This document shows, one piece after another, positions 1 to 9,700 of a stretch of 42,838 nt of DNA. Source of the stretch: Planctomycetaceae bacterium (lineage in GTDB: Bacteria > Planctomycetota > Planctomycetia > Planctomycetales > Planctomycetaceae); assembly GCA_020426485.1 (NCBI GenBank), contig JAGQPY010000001.1, forward strand, positions 1 through 42,838, in the 5' to 3' direction. Position 1 is the stretch's first letter, and each line of letters opens with the position of its first letter. Below the pieces are notes generated by a model that was not told the DNA's origin, searched no databases, and was given only the letters and a program-made list of their open reading frames with translations. Position numbers and translations under genes: made by a program.

Positions 1-1325
1 TTGCCTATACAGAACGTGCGGTCTCGAGTCACTAAAAACACTCGGCCATCGGAAATCGCCGGGGACCCGTAGATTTCATCCAACCCGTTTCCGTCGGCAG
101 CCACGACGGTAACTTTGCTGAGCGACTCGCACTTCTCACGGGACGGTTTCAGGATGTGAATATTCCCGTTCACTTCCATCACGTACAGCTTGCCGTCCGC
201 GATCAGAGGTGACCCCTTACCAACCGTACCCAGAGTATAGTCCCAGAGTTCTTCACCCGACTTGCTGTCAAACGCATGCAGTTTCCCGGTGTCAGCGACG
301 ACATACAAAATGCCGTCGTTGACAACCAGAGCGGTGTAGCCGGCCTTGATTCCGTCTTTCCTCCACACACTGTTGGTGGCCGTGATATTCCCCTGCCCTC
401 GCCCATCGATGCACTGAACTCGACCGAAATCAATCGTGTCGACGTTGTCTTCCCCGTGAGAGATGTAAACAAGATGGCCGTCAACAACCGGAGTCGCGTT
501 CAGACCGCGTTTCGAAAGATCAAAAGACCAGACCGGCTTCCCGGACCGAGCGTTGATGGCGTGAACGCCTCCGTCCGCTCCACCGCAGATCAACAGCCGC
601 TGTCCGTCAATGACGGCGACCACCGGGTTGGAGTACGTGGTGTCCAGAGGTTTGCCACCGACCGGTGAAATCCACAACAGATCGCCGTTCGTCTTGTCGA
701 ACGCATAGAACGTCATCTTTGGCGGAGGAGTCGCGTTGCGTCCCCAGTTCAACCCAAAGAACGCCACAATAATTCGATCTTCATCAATGATGGGTGTGAT
801 CGTGCGACCGCCGTATCCGGAGATCTTTGCGTACTCTTCGGCAAGTGAATGCTCCCACAGCACTTTGCCATCGCGGTCGTAGCATCGAAACAACCCACTG
901 ACCGAATGCAGATAAACGTTTTTGGTCTCCGGATCACCGACCATTGATGCCCAACCCACTCGAGGAGCCGGAATGTCCGTCTGGAACACATTAAACTTGT
1001 CTTCCCAAATCACTTCACCCGTCGCGGCGTCTCGACAGACGACCTGCTCCTGAGCGTGAATCAGTTCCGGATTACCGGCAGCCACGTTGTGATGCGTTCG
1101 ACAGTCCAGATAGACTCGACCATCGATCACAATCGGAGCCGCACGGCCTCCAATAGGAGACTCCCACAGCAGGTTCTTCTTCGACTCCAGATCCCAGGAC
1201 TCGACAAGCCCGGTCTCCGGACTGACACCGTTATGAAGAGGCCCTCTCCATGAAGCCCAGTCGTCAGCCACGCAGTGTGCGCCGACAGTACTCAGAATCA
1301 CGGTCAACAAACAGACGGAACGCAT
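1..1325 (-). CDS. PQQ-like beta-propeller (BamB-type) exported protein, 3' end outside window
   Basis: Reading leftward from an ATG at 1325, one frame stays open to the window edge (about 441 codons, no stop), so the C-terminus is missing. The first ~18 residues form a short signal peptide. It is followed by a WASWRGP motif and an NGVSPETGL stretch, the usual opening of planctomycete PQQ-like repeat proteins. Downstream there are repeated blade-like units of the type 'dG.vY....dG.l.cid..tGe..W', for example [13 protein letters not shown]-like and [11 protein letters not shown]. The family folds as an eight-bladed propeller in the periplasm and acts either as a scaffold (BamB) or as a quinoprotein; nothing here shows quinone-dependent catalysis. 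A GGGGA about 10 nt before the ATG can serve as ribosome binding site. The family call is strong; the function is unknown. Confidence 0.88.
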   Translation of the reverse strand, partial: MRSVCLLTVILSTVGAHCVADDWASWRGPLHNGVSPETGLVESWDLESKKNLLWESPIGGRAAPIVIDGRVYLDCRTHHNVAAGNPELIHAQEQVVCRDAATGEVIWEDKFNVFQTDIPAPRVGWASMVGDPETKNVYLHSVSGLFRCYDRDGKVLWEHSLAEEYAKISGYGGRTITPIIDEDRIIVAFFGLNWGRNATPPPKMTFYAFDKTNGDLLWISPVGGKPLDTTYSNPVVAVIDGQRLLICGGADGGVHAINARSGKPVWSFDLSKRGLNATPVVDGHLVYISHGEDNVDTIDFGRVQCIDGRGQGNITATNSVWRKDGIKAGYTALVVNDGILYVVADTGKLHAFDSKSGEELWDYTLGTVGKGSPLIADGKLYVMEVNGNIHILKPSREKCESLSKVTVVAADGNGLDEIYGSPAISDGRVFLVTRDRTFCIG

Positions 1326-1750
1326 ATTCTTATATTCCCCGTACTACAGGAATGAGGCAACAAAGCTGATTGCGACCAGCCATGCCTCGGAAACGACTGA
1401 TGATCTGAATTCCAGTGTATTGACCGCGCTGGCGATTGCAAACCACCGAAACTGATGACGTCACAGTCTCCACCCTGCGAAAGTTCCTGCGCGTGGACGC
1501 ACACCCCGGCGACCCGGAAAGTCAGTTTTCAATCACAAACCCGTGCATTTGCCGAAATCGGGACCTTAAAACCTGAGCCGCAGCGAAAAACCAAACCGTA
1601 AAAACGGACCGACTCCACGACGAATTGAGCGTTTCGCGTGGTCGTCGAATAGCCGACAGAACAGAGCCGGCACCTCCTGCAAACAGGACAGCAATCCCCG
1701 GATTCCGTCCTTCGCAAAGACGCATTTCACTTCGGCCATTCGAAGGAACG
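1326..1750. other. Intergenic, no gene seen
   Basis: This 425-base gap lies between two minus-strand genes. It contains the leader of the PQQ-like gene. The frames crossing it are short and lack a credible start or family resemblance. I see no terminator with a U-tract behind the gene that ends at 1751. Confidence 0.5.
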
Positions 1751-3607
1751 TCAAATGCGATCCACGGCCGCTGAATTGTCGGCTCGTTCGAAAGAAAAAT
1801 CCGTCGTCTGAAAATCCACAATGCGCCACCGATTTTCAATCGACTGTAGGGAAACCCTTCCGCTGAACTGCATTTGTCGAGGATGAACGTGACCCCAGTG
1901 GAAAACTGCCCCTGACAACTGCCATTCAACGTCGGCCACGATTCTGTCTCTCGCAGTTTGCTCAGCGACCTCGGAAACATGCCGGACATGCAGCTGATCA
2001 ACGTCCACCAGCAGACCGTTGTCCGCATCTGCTGAATACAGTTCAAGTGTGGCCAGATAAGTGCGCTCGGCAAGATCGTCACTGAGTACTGAGGAAAGGT
2101 CCAGCAGGGCCGACATCTGATCATTGTGAGCCGTCGCCCGATAAACCTTCGTCAACAGCTTCTGAAACATCGGAACGGCAGTGTCTTCGCGCAGATGAAA
2201 GTTCCGATCCGGAAACACGCACAGCGCTGCCAGGCCCAGACAGGAAATCGCGGCCTGCACCGGCCATGCTGTCCCTTTCACCAGGAGAAAGCGTTTTCCG
2301 AACCAGGCAACACCAATTGCCAGCCCAAACCCAATGATCCCCCACCGTCCCGGATATCGATTGTTGATCCGAACCGGATCGGGCACCTGCCCTGCGAACT
2401 CGGACTCTTCCACCTGAGCGGGCTCGAACCGTGAGACCACTGAATGCAGTTCAATTTGCGTCCACGGTATGTCAATGCGCCCCGCGTCGACGGGCTCCAG
2501 CGGAAACATAGTCCTGCCAATACTGCTGTCGCGCCCAACCAATTCCACCTGCATCTCATCGAACGAACCAGGAAGATTTTTCAAACGAACTTCCGCCCCG
2601 GAAATCCTGTCTGCGGGCACGAAGAAGCGGGCCTGAACACCCACGAGTGTCCCGTAGACCGGAATCGACTCTGAACTTCCATCAACGAGCACCTGAGCTT
2701 CACTGTCCAGCAAACTGACGCGTTCGCCGATCGGTGTGGCCACCTTGTGATTGATGAAAAGGCCAATGTTGTCCGCAGCCCACTTCACCAGAGCGGCCTT
2801 GAAACTCCTGAGCTGCTCGTGTGACAATCGAGCCGTCGCCGAATCGTCTCCGGAATCAGACGAAGTCGCCCGAAACTTCCGGAGACCAGGCCACACGTGA
2901 TCACACAGAGCCAATGGAGCCAGAATTTCAATGCATGGACCGGAGGGGGATAAAACCAATCGCGTTTTCAAAATGTTCGGCGTCGCTGATTCAACAACAC
3001 CACCTGTCGTCGGAGACGGATTTACAATCAGTGTGAATGGTCTTCCGGGGGCGACCACGGCATCAGACCGACGGCCGGTTTCGCCATTCTGCAGATGCAG
3101 CCGCAGTTCACCGACTGTCGGCAGGGAAGGATGTGTGTAGCCATGCAGAAAGGTCAGCGCGCTGAGATCAGACTGACCTTTGTCGTCATTTCCAATCAGA
3201 AGTGTCCAGGAAATCTTCAGAGAGGCATCGCTGTTCAGATCTGTTGTCTCTGACCGAGGTCGCCACTTCGGAAGCTCCCTGATTTCAATGGAAAGTGGCC
3301 GCCCGGCACGGTCAAAGACCCTCAGTTCCTTCGTCAGCAGGTCGGTGTGATTCTCAATCGCGTTTAAAACAACATCACGGTCGACAAGATGCTGGCCTTC
3401 AGTCAGACAGTCGCTGAAACGCAGAACATCATCCAGAAAGACGTTCAGTTTCAAATCGATAACGTCACTGACTTTACCCCACCCGTCCGTAAACGATACA
3501 GGATGAGCGTCAGAAACCGCTGCAGACAGCGTCCAAACGGCAATGAACACGAACGAATCTGCCCGCAGCCAGGCAAAACACCTTTCGCACTCCGTCCCAA
3601 ATGACAC
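1751..3607 (-). CDS. Unrecognised exported/membrane protein, 618 residues
   Basis: The frame is open much further upstream (to 3820), but the best start is GTG at 3607. It has GGAGAGGG just before it and gives a signal peptide directly: a polar stretch, then a hydrophobic core (FVFIAVWTLSAAVSDA), then HPVSF. A large extracytoplasmic part of about 390 residues follows and probably has a beta-rich fold. Two closely spaced hydrophobic segments lie near residues 420-440 and 448-467, separated by a short basic loop (GKRFLLVKG). The ~150-residue C-terminal part is soluble and ends in an acidic/aromatic tail. The 'AHPVS' start after the signal resembles HupE-like or copper-related membrane proteins, but I could not place it in a family. 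It shares its strand with the PQQ-like gene 425 bases downstream. Exported location is likely; the role is unknown. Confidence 0.75.
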   Translation of the reverse strand: MSFGTECERCFAWLRADSFVFIAVWTLSAAVSDAHPVSFTDGWGKVSDVIDLKLNVFLDDVLRFSDCLTEGQHLVDRDVVLNAIENHTDLLTKELRVFDRAGRPLSIEIRELPKWRPRSETTDLNSDASLKISWTLLIGNDDKGQSDLSALTFLHGYTHPSLPTVGELRLHLQNGETGRRSDAVVAPGRPFTLIVNPSPTTGGVVESATPNILKTRLVLSPSGPCIEILAPLALCDHVWPGLRKFRATSSDSGDDSATARLSHEQLRSFKAALVKWAADNIGLFINHKVATPIGERVSLLDSEAQVLVDGSSESIPVYGTLVGVQARFFVPADRISGAEVRLKNLPGSFDEMQVELVGRDSSIGRTMFPLEPVDAGRIDIPWTQIELHSVVSRFEPAQVEESEFAGQVPDPVRINNRYPGRWGIIGFGLAIGVAWFGKRFLLVKGTAWPVQAAISCLGLAALCVFPDRNFHLREDTAVPMFQKLLTKVYRATAHNDQMSALLDLSSVLSDDLAERTYLATLELYSADADNGLLVDVDQLHVRHVSEVAEQTARDRIVADVEWQLSGAVFHWGHVHPRQMQFSGRVSLQSIENRWRIVDFQTTDFSFERADNSAAVDRI

Positions 3608-3610
3608 GCA

Positions 3611-3618
3611 CCCTCTCC
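3611..3618 (-). promoter_or_regulatory. Ribosome binding site deciding a GTG start
   Basis: On the minus strand this reads GGAGAGGG, with TGC between it and the GTG at 3607. It is the best anti-SD match near this gene and places a signal peptide at the very N-terminus. The in-frame ATGs further upstream (3682, 3673, 3658) would bury that signal 25-50 residues inside. Confidence 0.6.
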
Positions 3619-3865
3619 AAACCGGTGGAACTCCCGATGGCTGACAGCCTGATTGCATCGCTTCTTCCCGCATGGGTTTCATAATACCACGGCAAGAGTC
3701 AGGAAGCTGTTTGAAGCGTACTCGGGACCTCACATTTCTGGTGATGAAACCTGATCTGCCGACAAACTTGAATCGACATCGACAGTGAAAACGACTTCCG
3801 TCTTCAGCGATGTCCCGCAAACAGAACGAATGGAGGCAGCGGGCTCAGCATCGCCATTGCGCATG

Positions 3866-3890
3866 AAAAAAGGCGACATCCCTGCCGCCT
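3866..3890 (-). terminator. Rho-independent terminator of the Cys-rich gene
   Basis: On the minus strand AGGCGGC pairs with GTCGCCT (one G-U) around a 6-nt loop, followed by a run of T. It lies 38 bases after the stop codon at 3928. Confidence 0.75.
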
Positions 3891-3927
3891 GTTGCTTTCA
3901 ATCAGCATTGTGAGGTTGCTGAAGTGA

Positions 3928-4491
3928 TTAAGCCTTTGGAGCCGTTTCAGCTGGAGGAGCTGGTGCATTCTCAGCCGGAGGCGCTGGTGCGTTTTCAGCT
4001 GGAGGAGCTGGTGCGTCAACTGGAGCTGGTGCTTCAGCTGCTGCAGCAGCCGGAGCTTCTGCTGACACTGCACATCCACCAGGACCGCATCCGCCACCAG
4101 CGACACCGCAAGAGCTGCAACCTGCAGATCCGCAGCTGCTGCATGATGAACCACAAGAGCTGCATGAAGATCCACAGCTGCTGCAAGAGCTGCAAGATGA
4201 TCCGCAGCTGTCGCATGATGAACCACAAGAGCTGCATGAAGATCCACAGCTGCTCACGTAGCTACCACAGGAAGAACCACAGCTGCTGCAGGATGAGCCG
4301 CAAGAGCTGTAGCTGCAGGAATCACAGCTGTTGCAGCTGCTGTAACAGCTGCCGCAGGAGCTGTATCCACAGCAGGAAACCTGCACCGGCTGGCAACAGC
4401 TCTGGCTTCGGAAGCAGCAACGTCGCTTCGCTTCAGCAGCCGGAGTTGTCATCAGCACCGCACCAAGGGCGAGCAATACAAAATGTCGCAT
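3928..4491 (-). CDS. Small secreted Cys/Ser-repeat protein
   Basis: 187 residues from ATG 4491, which has GAGGA eight bases upstream; a longer in-frame start at 4566 would put the signal peptide internally. Residues 1-22 form a signal peptide (LLALGAVLMTTPAAEA, cut before KRRCC). The next ~100 residues are almost only Cys, Ser and Gly in units such as SSCGSSCSSCG, with occasional Tyr, Asp and Asn. The tail is Ala/Pro-rich with three copies of APAPPAENA-like units. The coding DNA contains a near-perfect direct repeat (4127-4182 and 4199-4254). No catalytic motif is visible. Extracytoplasmic location and heavy disulfide cross-linking or metal binding are inferences from composition. It is monocistronic, with its own terminator. 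Confidence 0.82.
   Translation of the reverse strand: MRHFVLLALGAVLMTTPAAEAKRRCCFRSQSCCQPVQVSCCGYSSCGSCYSSCNSCDSCSYSSCGSSCSSCGSSCGSYVSSCGSSCSSCGSSCDSCGSSCSSCSSCGSSCSSCGSSCSSCGSAGCSSCGVAGGGCGPGGCAVSAEAPAAAAAEAPAPVDAPAPPAENAPAPPAENAPAPPAETAPKA
4127..4254. repeat. Direct repeat inside the Cys-rich gene
   Basis: Bases 4127-4182 recur at 4199-4254, offset 72 bases (24 codons), with only two mismatches over 56 bases; 42 bases (4141-4182 and 4213-4254) are identical. The offset keeps the reading frame, so this is a duplication of coding units. Confidence 0.85.
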
Positions 4492-4664
4492 CAATTTGTC
4501 CTCTTCGTTCAATGAACCGTTAAACAGAGACCAGGCCTTGGAAAACCGGACCTTAAGTCCCCCCACAAATCCGCAACGTTCGCGGATTCATGAATTCTCG
4601 AGAAGCTGAAAAACTACCGCCAGCAGGCTCCCTGTGTCAAACACTTTACCCATTTTAACAAAAT

Positions 4665-5072
4665 TTACAGATCTGATGTCATTTGAACCAAATTGTTGGG
4701 AATTCGCTGCACTTGTCCTGTGGAATCAACACAGGCGAGGACGGAATCAGCCAGGCAAATCAGATCCGTCCCACGTAACAATTCGTAGTGATGCTCCAGT
4801 TTTGCAGGAGTTATTCGTGAAATTGACGTATTCAGGGTCAGCAGGTCGTCGTAGCGAGCTGGCTTCCTGAACCGCACCGTGAACTGTGCAACCACGAAAA
4901 ACAGCCCCAGTTCTTCCATTCGCCGGTAGTTCCCTCCCTGAGCACGAAAGAGTTCGGTTCTTCCAACTTCAAAATAGGACAGAAAGTTGGAATGGTGCAG
5001 GAAACCCATCGCATCAGTCTCGCTGTACCGGACACGAATTTGAATGGAATGGCTTGTCAGTTCTGAACTCAC
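4665..5072 (-). CDS. YbgC/FadM-type acyl-CoA thioesterase (hotdog fold)
   Basis: 135 residues from GTG 5072, with GGAGAT seven bases upstream. It matches the 4-hydroxybenzoyl-CoA thioesterase group: an N-terminal strand IRVRYSETDAMGFLHHSNFL followed by YFEVGRTELFR. Asp20 in SETDAMG corresponds to the catalytic Asp of YbgC, and the HHSNFLSYFE helix is the usual hot-dog helix. Length is typical for the family. The enzyme hydrolyses acyl-CoA or acyl-ACP thioesters in the cytoplasm; in proteobacteria YbgC is linked to Tol-Pal and phospholipid synthesis, but no tol genes are seen here. It appears to be a single-gene unit. The substrate cannot be inferred. Confidence 0.92.
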   Translation of the reverse strand: MSSELTSHSIQIRVRYSETDAMGFLHHSNFLSYFEVGRTELFRAQGGNYRRMEELGLFFVVAQFTVRFRKPARYDDLLTLNTSISRITPAKLEHHYELLRGTDLICLADSVLACVDSTGQVQRIPNNLVQMTSDL

Positions 5073-5648
5073 GATGTTATCTCCGAAATACTGCTTTATT
5101 CAGGCAGGCTTGAACGTCCCTGCCTCAAACCGGTTTTGTCTCAGCAGGACATGGCTACTCAATCACGACAATTCATTTCTGATCCACGGCCCAGCCAACG
5201 CCACGATCATCTGTCAGGGTATCGCAGTTCCGTCATCAGAGACTTAACAAGGCCATGCTTCAGTCTATTCGGGCTGCCGGCCGAATGCGTTGCAGACTCC
5301 GAAAACCTGATGCAACAGAGACAAGGTTCCGGGCATCAGAAGTCTAACAGAACGGAAATCGATAATTGAAACCGCCTTCGATACCGCGACGTCAGCATTG
5401 CTTTTGCAACCGTATGGAACGTCCGGAATAGAGACTGCGTTTTCAAAGACTGCAGAGCCCGGTCCGTTTTGCGTCCCCGTCAAACTTTGCAACCTTGGTT
5501 TTTCAACGACGTTCCCAATCACGTTACCACGGACTATGCTGAAGTCGACAGCGAACCGTGACACGACCACAGCCATCCGAAGCTCAGGATTTTTACGGGG
5601 CGCTCGGAATTGCCTTCTCAAAGCGACTCCACATCAGGATCAGTGTCC
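5073..5648. other. Intergenic between divergent genes, no supported gene
   Basis: The 576-base gap separates the thioesterase (minus) from the cyclotransferase-like gene (plus) and must hold both promoters. A 118-codon minus frame (5265-5621) has no recognisable family, a poor start and no SD, and I do not call it. Confidence 0.45.
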
Positions 5649-6038
5649 ATGGGATCTTCTGAGTCAACGAAGCTGCGTGAAGAGTTGCTGTTCGTCTACG
5701 GTTCGTTGAAGCGCGGATTCAATCTGCATCATCTGCTCGCCGGAGCAGAATTTGTTCAGGATGCTCTGACCCTGCCACGCTACCGACTGTTTGACTGCGG
5801 CGAATACCCGGCGCTGGTCCCGAGTCCGGATCACGGTTACTCCATAGCGGGCGAAGTGTACCGAGTGACATTGGAGCAACTCAGGATTCTCGATGAGGCC
5901 GAAGGCGTTGAAGAAGGCCTCTATACTCGCAGTCAGGTCCAACTGCTGGGGCGCCTTTCGGAAAGATACGTCCACGGTTATGAATATCTCAAATCTATTC
6001 ACGGATTGAAGGAATGCCGGGGCCGATGGCCCTCCTGA
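5649..6038 (+). CDS. Gamma-glutamylcyclotransferase-like (GGCT/AIG2 fold) protein
   Basis: 129 residues from ATG 5649 (AGGA nine bases upstream); an in-frame TTG at 5610 would add 13 polar residues. The substrate loop YGSLKRG (residues 17-23) and the LDEAEGV segment (81-87), with Glu85 as probable general acid/base, are the two hallmarks of the family, and the downstream LYTR also fits. Family members cyclise gamma-glutamyl peptides or gamma-glutamylamines to 5-oxoproline; many bacterial members are uncharacterised. The protein is cytoplasmic and stands alone, 670 bases before the secretin gene. The fold call is strong, the substrate unknown. Confidence 0.88.
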   Translation: MGSSESTKLREELLFVYGSLKRGFNLHHLLAGAEFVQDALTLPRYRLFDCGEYPALVPSPDHGYSIAGEVYRVTLEQLRILDEAEGVEEGLYTRSQVQLLGRLSERYVHGYEYLKSIHGLKECRGRWPS

Positions 6039-6387
6039 TCGCCCCCTGAAACACAGAATCACAACCTGACTGCAACAGCGCGTGATCGACATTTGGAGAT
6101 GCACAAGGAACCTTGTCCCCGGCTGAGGCGTCACGGTTCCCTTTCACAGCGATCTTGATCAGGCGGTGATGCGGTTTTTCCGGCGGAACGGCACACAGCG
6201 AACGTTTTCGCAGAGAATCAGGGGAAATCTGTCGAGCCCGAGACGCTGCAAGTCGCAGATTTGCAGCTTTCAGCGGGGAACTGGCGAGAATTTTTTCCGG
6301 AAGAGATTTCCCCAGGTCGTTCTCTGCAGCGAAAACTGCGAACAAAAGCGGCAACGTAATCGGCGTTAATCACACGCCGGAATTCAG

Positions 6388-6410
6388 AGTTCGGCAGTGG
6401 TTGCCGAACT
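6388..6410. other. Perfect 9-bp stem-loop
   Basis: AGTTCGGCA, loop GTGGT, TGCCGAACT. There is no T-tract on either side, so a simple terminator is unlikely; it lies about 60 bases before the possible secretin promoter. A protein-binding operator or attenuated terminator of the upstream gene are both possible. Confidence 0.5.
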
Positions 6411-6466
6411 AGCACCCTGGAATTTGAATCCGAAAAAAAAGACGGTTCAGGGCGGTTTGCACCGTA

Positions 6467-6496
6467 TTGACGGCTTCGAAGACATCGGGCTATCAA
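6467..6496 (+). promoter_or_regulatory. Possible sigma70-type promoter of the secretin gene
   Basis: TTGACG, 18-base spacer, TATCAA: five and four matches to the -35 and -10 consensus. It would leave a leader of roughly 205 bases before the GTG at 6710. Planctomycete promoters are poorly defined, so this is tentative. Confidence 0.3.
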
Positions 6497-6694
6497 CCAT
6501 CAGGTCGGCAGGATCTCGCGCTTGTCATCATGAGCGGAGAGAGTCGCTGACTTTCGAAATCGGGTGATCCGAATCGGCGGCAACGCAGAACGGAATCATC
6601 AGACTGATATCAAAGAACAAGCCGCAGAGTCGTTCACTCGATTCGGCGGAAATACGAAGTGCAGACATCCGGACGATTCTGCCGTGCCTGTTTC

Positions 6695-6701
6695 AAGGAG
6701 G
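6695..6701 (+). promoter_or_regulatory. Strong Shine-Dalgarno fixing the secretin start
   Basis: AAGGAGG is followed eight bases later by GTG 6710. It overrides the longer in-frame GTG at 6659 and puts the hydrophobic export signal at residue 4. Confidence 0.8.
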
Positions 6702-6709
6702 ATGCCCAA

Positions 6710-9700
6710 GTGCAAAAGGCCATCGGATTCATCGCGTGCGTCTCGGTGATGGCCATGTCGCTGTACCTGTTCAGCGGCGGTGACCCATCTCGAATGCTGT
6801 CGGCCCAGACGGAAACGGAAGTACCGGACAGCTACGGTTCAGTGGCCCGGCGGTTCATGAATGACGCTCGCCAGCTGGCAAAGCAGGGAGACGTAAAGGG
6901 TGCTCGGCGTCTTGCCGAAACCGCCGCGTCGCTCTCCGCTGTCTGGAAGCCTGGTGAACAGACTCCGGAGCAGTTCCTGAAGGAGCTCGACGGCAACTCC
7001 GCCGAACAGCGGAATCCGTGGAGCCTCGGGGAAGCCGCTGACTGGCCATCTCTGACAGCCAATGCTGAATCGGATTCGAAGCAGGAAGACTTCGCATTCG
7101 AAGAGACTCCGGCCAGCAAAGACGTCCTCAACAAACGCAAGGCTCAAAAGCTGATGCAGGAGGCCCGCAAGGCTCTTGACGAAGGCGATATCGCCCTTGC
7201 GAGAACTCGTGTTATGCAGGCTCGGGGCATGAAAGTGTCCTGGGGACTGTGGGACGAACGTCCGGAACATCTGCTGGCCGAAATCGACCGAGCGGACGGA
7301 GCGACAACATTCTTCGCTGACGCCAAAGCAGGCACGGAAGCGTCAGTGTCCGGTGGCAGCCAAAACGCAGAACAGACTTATCAGCAGGCTCAATCCCTGA
7401 TTCAGCAGGCTCGCGCGGCCATCGACGCGGGCAGGTTTCAGCAGGCAGAATCCCTCGCTGCTCAGGCAGATTCGCTCAACGCAACGTATGGTCTGTTTGA
7501 AGACAGTCCTGCAATGATTCGTCGCGATCTGCAGAGACTGAGTCAGGCAGGTCAGGTTCCTGCGAATGCTTTTGTGAGTGCCACGGAAGCCGACGAACAG
7601 TCTCCGGAAACTCGCCAAGCGAAACAGCTGCTGGCCGAAGCCCGAACGGAATTTCGTCAGGGCAACGTGGCCTCAGCCAGAGAGAAGGCACTGAAGGCAC
7701 AGTCCCTGAGTGCCACTTATTCACTGCTGGAAGACACGCCGGAAAGACTGCTTTCCGAAATCGATTCCGCCGTCGCCGGCCAGGGACAGCAGAATCCGTT
7801 TGAGACACGAAATGAAAATCCGTTCGGACAGCTGAATGCCGGGTTCGCTCAGTCGACTCACTCCGGGCCGATTGATATGACACCGAACCGAACCACTCCG
7901 TCGCCCAAAAAGGACGTGAACGGTTTCACCGGTTTCGACAATCTGCCCGCTCGTGATGGCGTGGCTGTCGTCAATCCGGAAGGCGTTTCCGCTGAAGCAT
8001 CACTTCAATCAGGGATCGCACTGCTGGAACAGGGAGACCGTCAGGGAGCCCTGCGAGCTCTGACCTTGGCATGGCAGCACGCCGGACAGCTTGACGCAGG
8101 CCGACGAGAAACACTGCACGTACTGCTGGAACAGGTGGAAGGCAATCAGAATGAGATTGCACTGACGTCCGGTTCTTCCAACACACGCGTGGCCTTCGAT
8201 GAAAGACGTGGCGATCCCATGGATCCCATGACCGAATCGGACCCCCTCCGGAAAGCTGCCAACGAACTGGAAGTACGAATCACTCGCCTGCGGACGGAAG
8301 TTCTCAACTCCGTCTTCCGAGCCGAGAAGGTGAAGGAACAAAACCCCGAAGAAGCTCTGCAGATACTGGATCGAACTCTGGCGACGGTCGAAGCGGCTGA
8401 TCTGCCGGAAGAATCAGCAAAGGTTCTGGCCGGACACCTGCAGCGAACTCAGAAAAGCATTCAGACTTACATGGAGCAGCGAGCACCGATTCTGGCCAAT
8501 GAAGAACGGAATCGAAATGTTCGCGAACGGATTCAGAATGAAATCGAAAACCAGATTCGCATCGAACAGGAATTCGCTGACCTGACTCAGCAGTTCAACG
8601 ACCTGATGAGACAGCGACGCTACGCCGAAGCGGAACTGATTGCGAACAAGGCCAAGGACCTGAATCCGAATCTGCCGCAGGCCGTCATCATGGTGGAAAA
8701 GGCCAAGCTGCAGCGACAAATCAACTTCATCGAAGAAGTGAAAACCAACAAAGCAGACAATGCTTTGCAGATGCTGAATGAAGTTGACATCGCATTCGGT
8801 AATCCCATCGGTGACTACGTTCTTCCGGATGCCAAGTCATGGGCCGACATGTCCAGTCGTCGAGCCCGCTTTGGTTCGGCCGACGCCAGAACTCGTACCG
8901 AAAGCGAACTTCGCATCGAGAAGAGTCTGGGAGAAACCATCTCTCTGCACTTCCACGACGTTCCCCTGACAGACATCATCCGACACATCGCTACCACGCA
9001 CGGAATCAACATTACGCTTGATACACGTGCGATGGAAACCGAAGGGCTGATGCCAAATCAGGTGGTCAGCATCGACGTTGATGGAATCACGCTGCGAAGT
9101 GCACTGAACCTGTTGCTGGATCAGGCCGGGGGACTGGTTTATGACATCGAAAACGAAGTGTTGAAAATCACCAACCGTCTGGAACAGGACACAACCTTCA
9201 AGACTCGAGCCTACAACGTGGCCGACCTGGTTGTTCCGCTGGGACAGACGTCGGCAGCAAATCCATACAACTCGTCTGCACTCACAGGAGCGACGGCTTA
9301 CGGAAACGGATTGTTCCAGATCGATGACGACCTGACCGTCGGCATCGGTGGAAACGGCATGCCTCGAACGGCCGGCGGAATGAATACACCACAGGCTCGT
9401 GGTGTTGACTTCTCCGGACTTGTAGACCTGATTACCACAACGGTGGAACCGGGAACGTGGGATCTGGATGGTGGTGCCGGACGTCTGGAGGGCAACGAAA
9501 ACACGTTGAGTCTTGTTATTCGCCAGACTCCTGCCGTTCACGATCAGATTGTTGACCTGCTGGGACAGCTTCGAAAGCTGCAGGACCTTCAGGTAACCGT
9601 CGAAGTTCGCTTCATCAGCGTAACAGACCGCTTCTTCGAACGAATCGGTGTGGACTTTGACTTCAACGTTCAGGATACACTGGGCGATCCACCGGGTGTC

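Larger units (their letters stand above)
3608..3927. other. Intergenic with a minus-strand terminator
   Basis: The 320-base gap holds the terminator of the Cys-rich gene (3866-3890) and the leader of the gene starting at 3607. No further gene is supported. Confidence 0.5.
6039..6709. other. Long leader region before the secretin gene
   Basis: 671 bases without a convincing gene. It contains a perfect stem-loop (6388-6410), a possible sigma70-type promoter (6467-6496) and the strong SD at 6695. Minus-strand frames here (for example 5995-6354) show no family resemblance. Confidence 0.5.

Noticed and set aside
4127-4254. CRISPR-like direct repeats
   Set aside because: Only two copies, in frame inside a coding repeat, no spacers of regular length and no cas genes.
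3804-4523. Long overlapping frames on both strands rich in His, Gln, Leu or Cys
   Set aside because: All are shadows of the Cys/Ser repeat gene; only the frame with signal peptide, SD and terminator is credible.
5265-5621. 118-codon minus frame between thioesterase and cyclotransferase-like genes
   Set aside because: No SD, no recognised motifs, overlaps a plausible promoter region. Homology search could change this.
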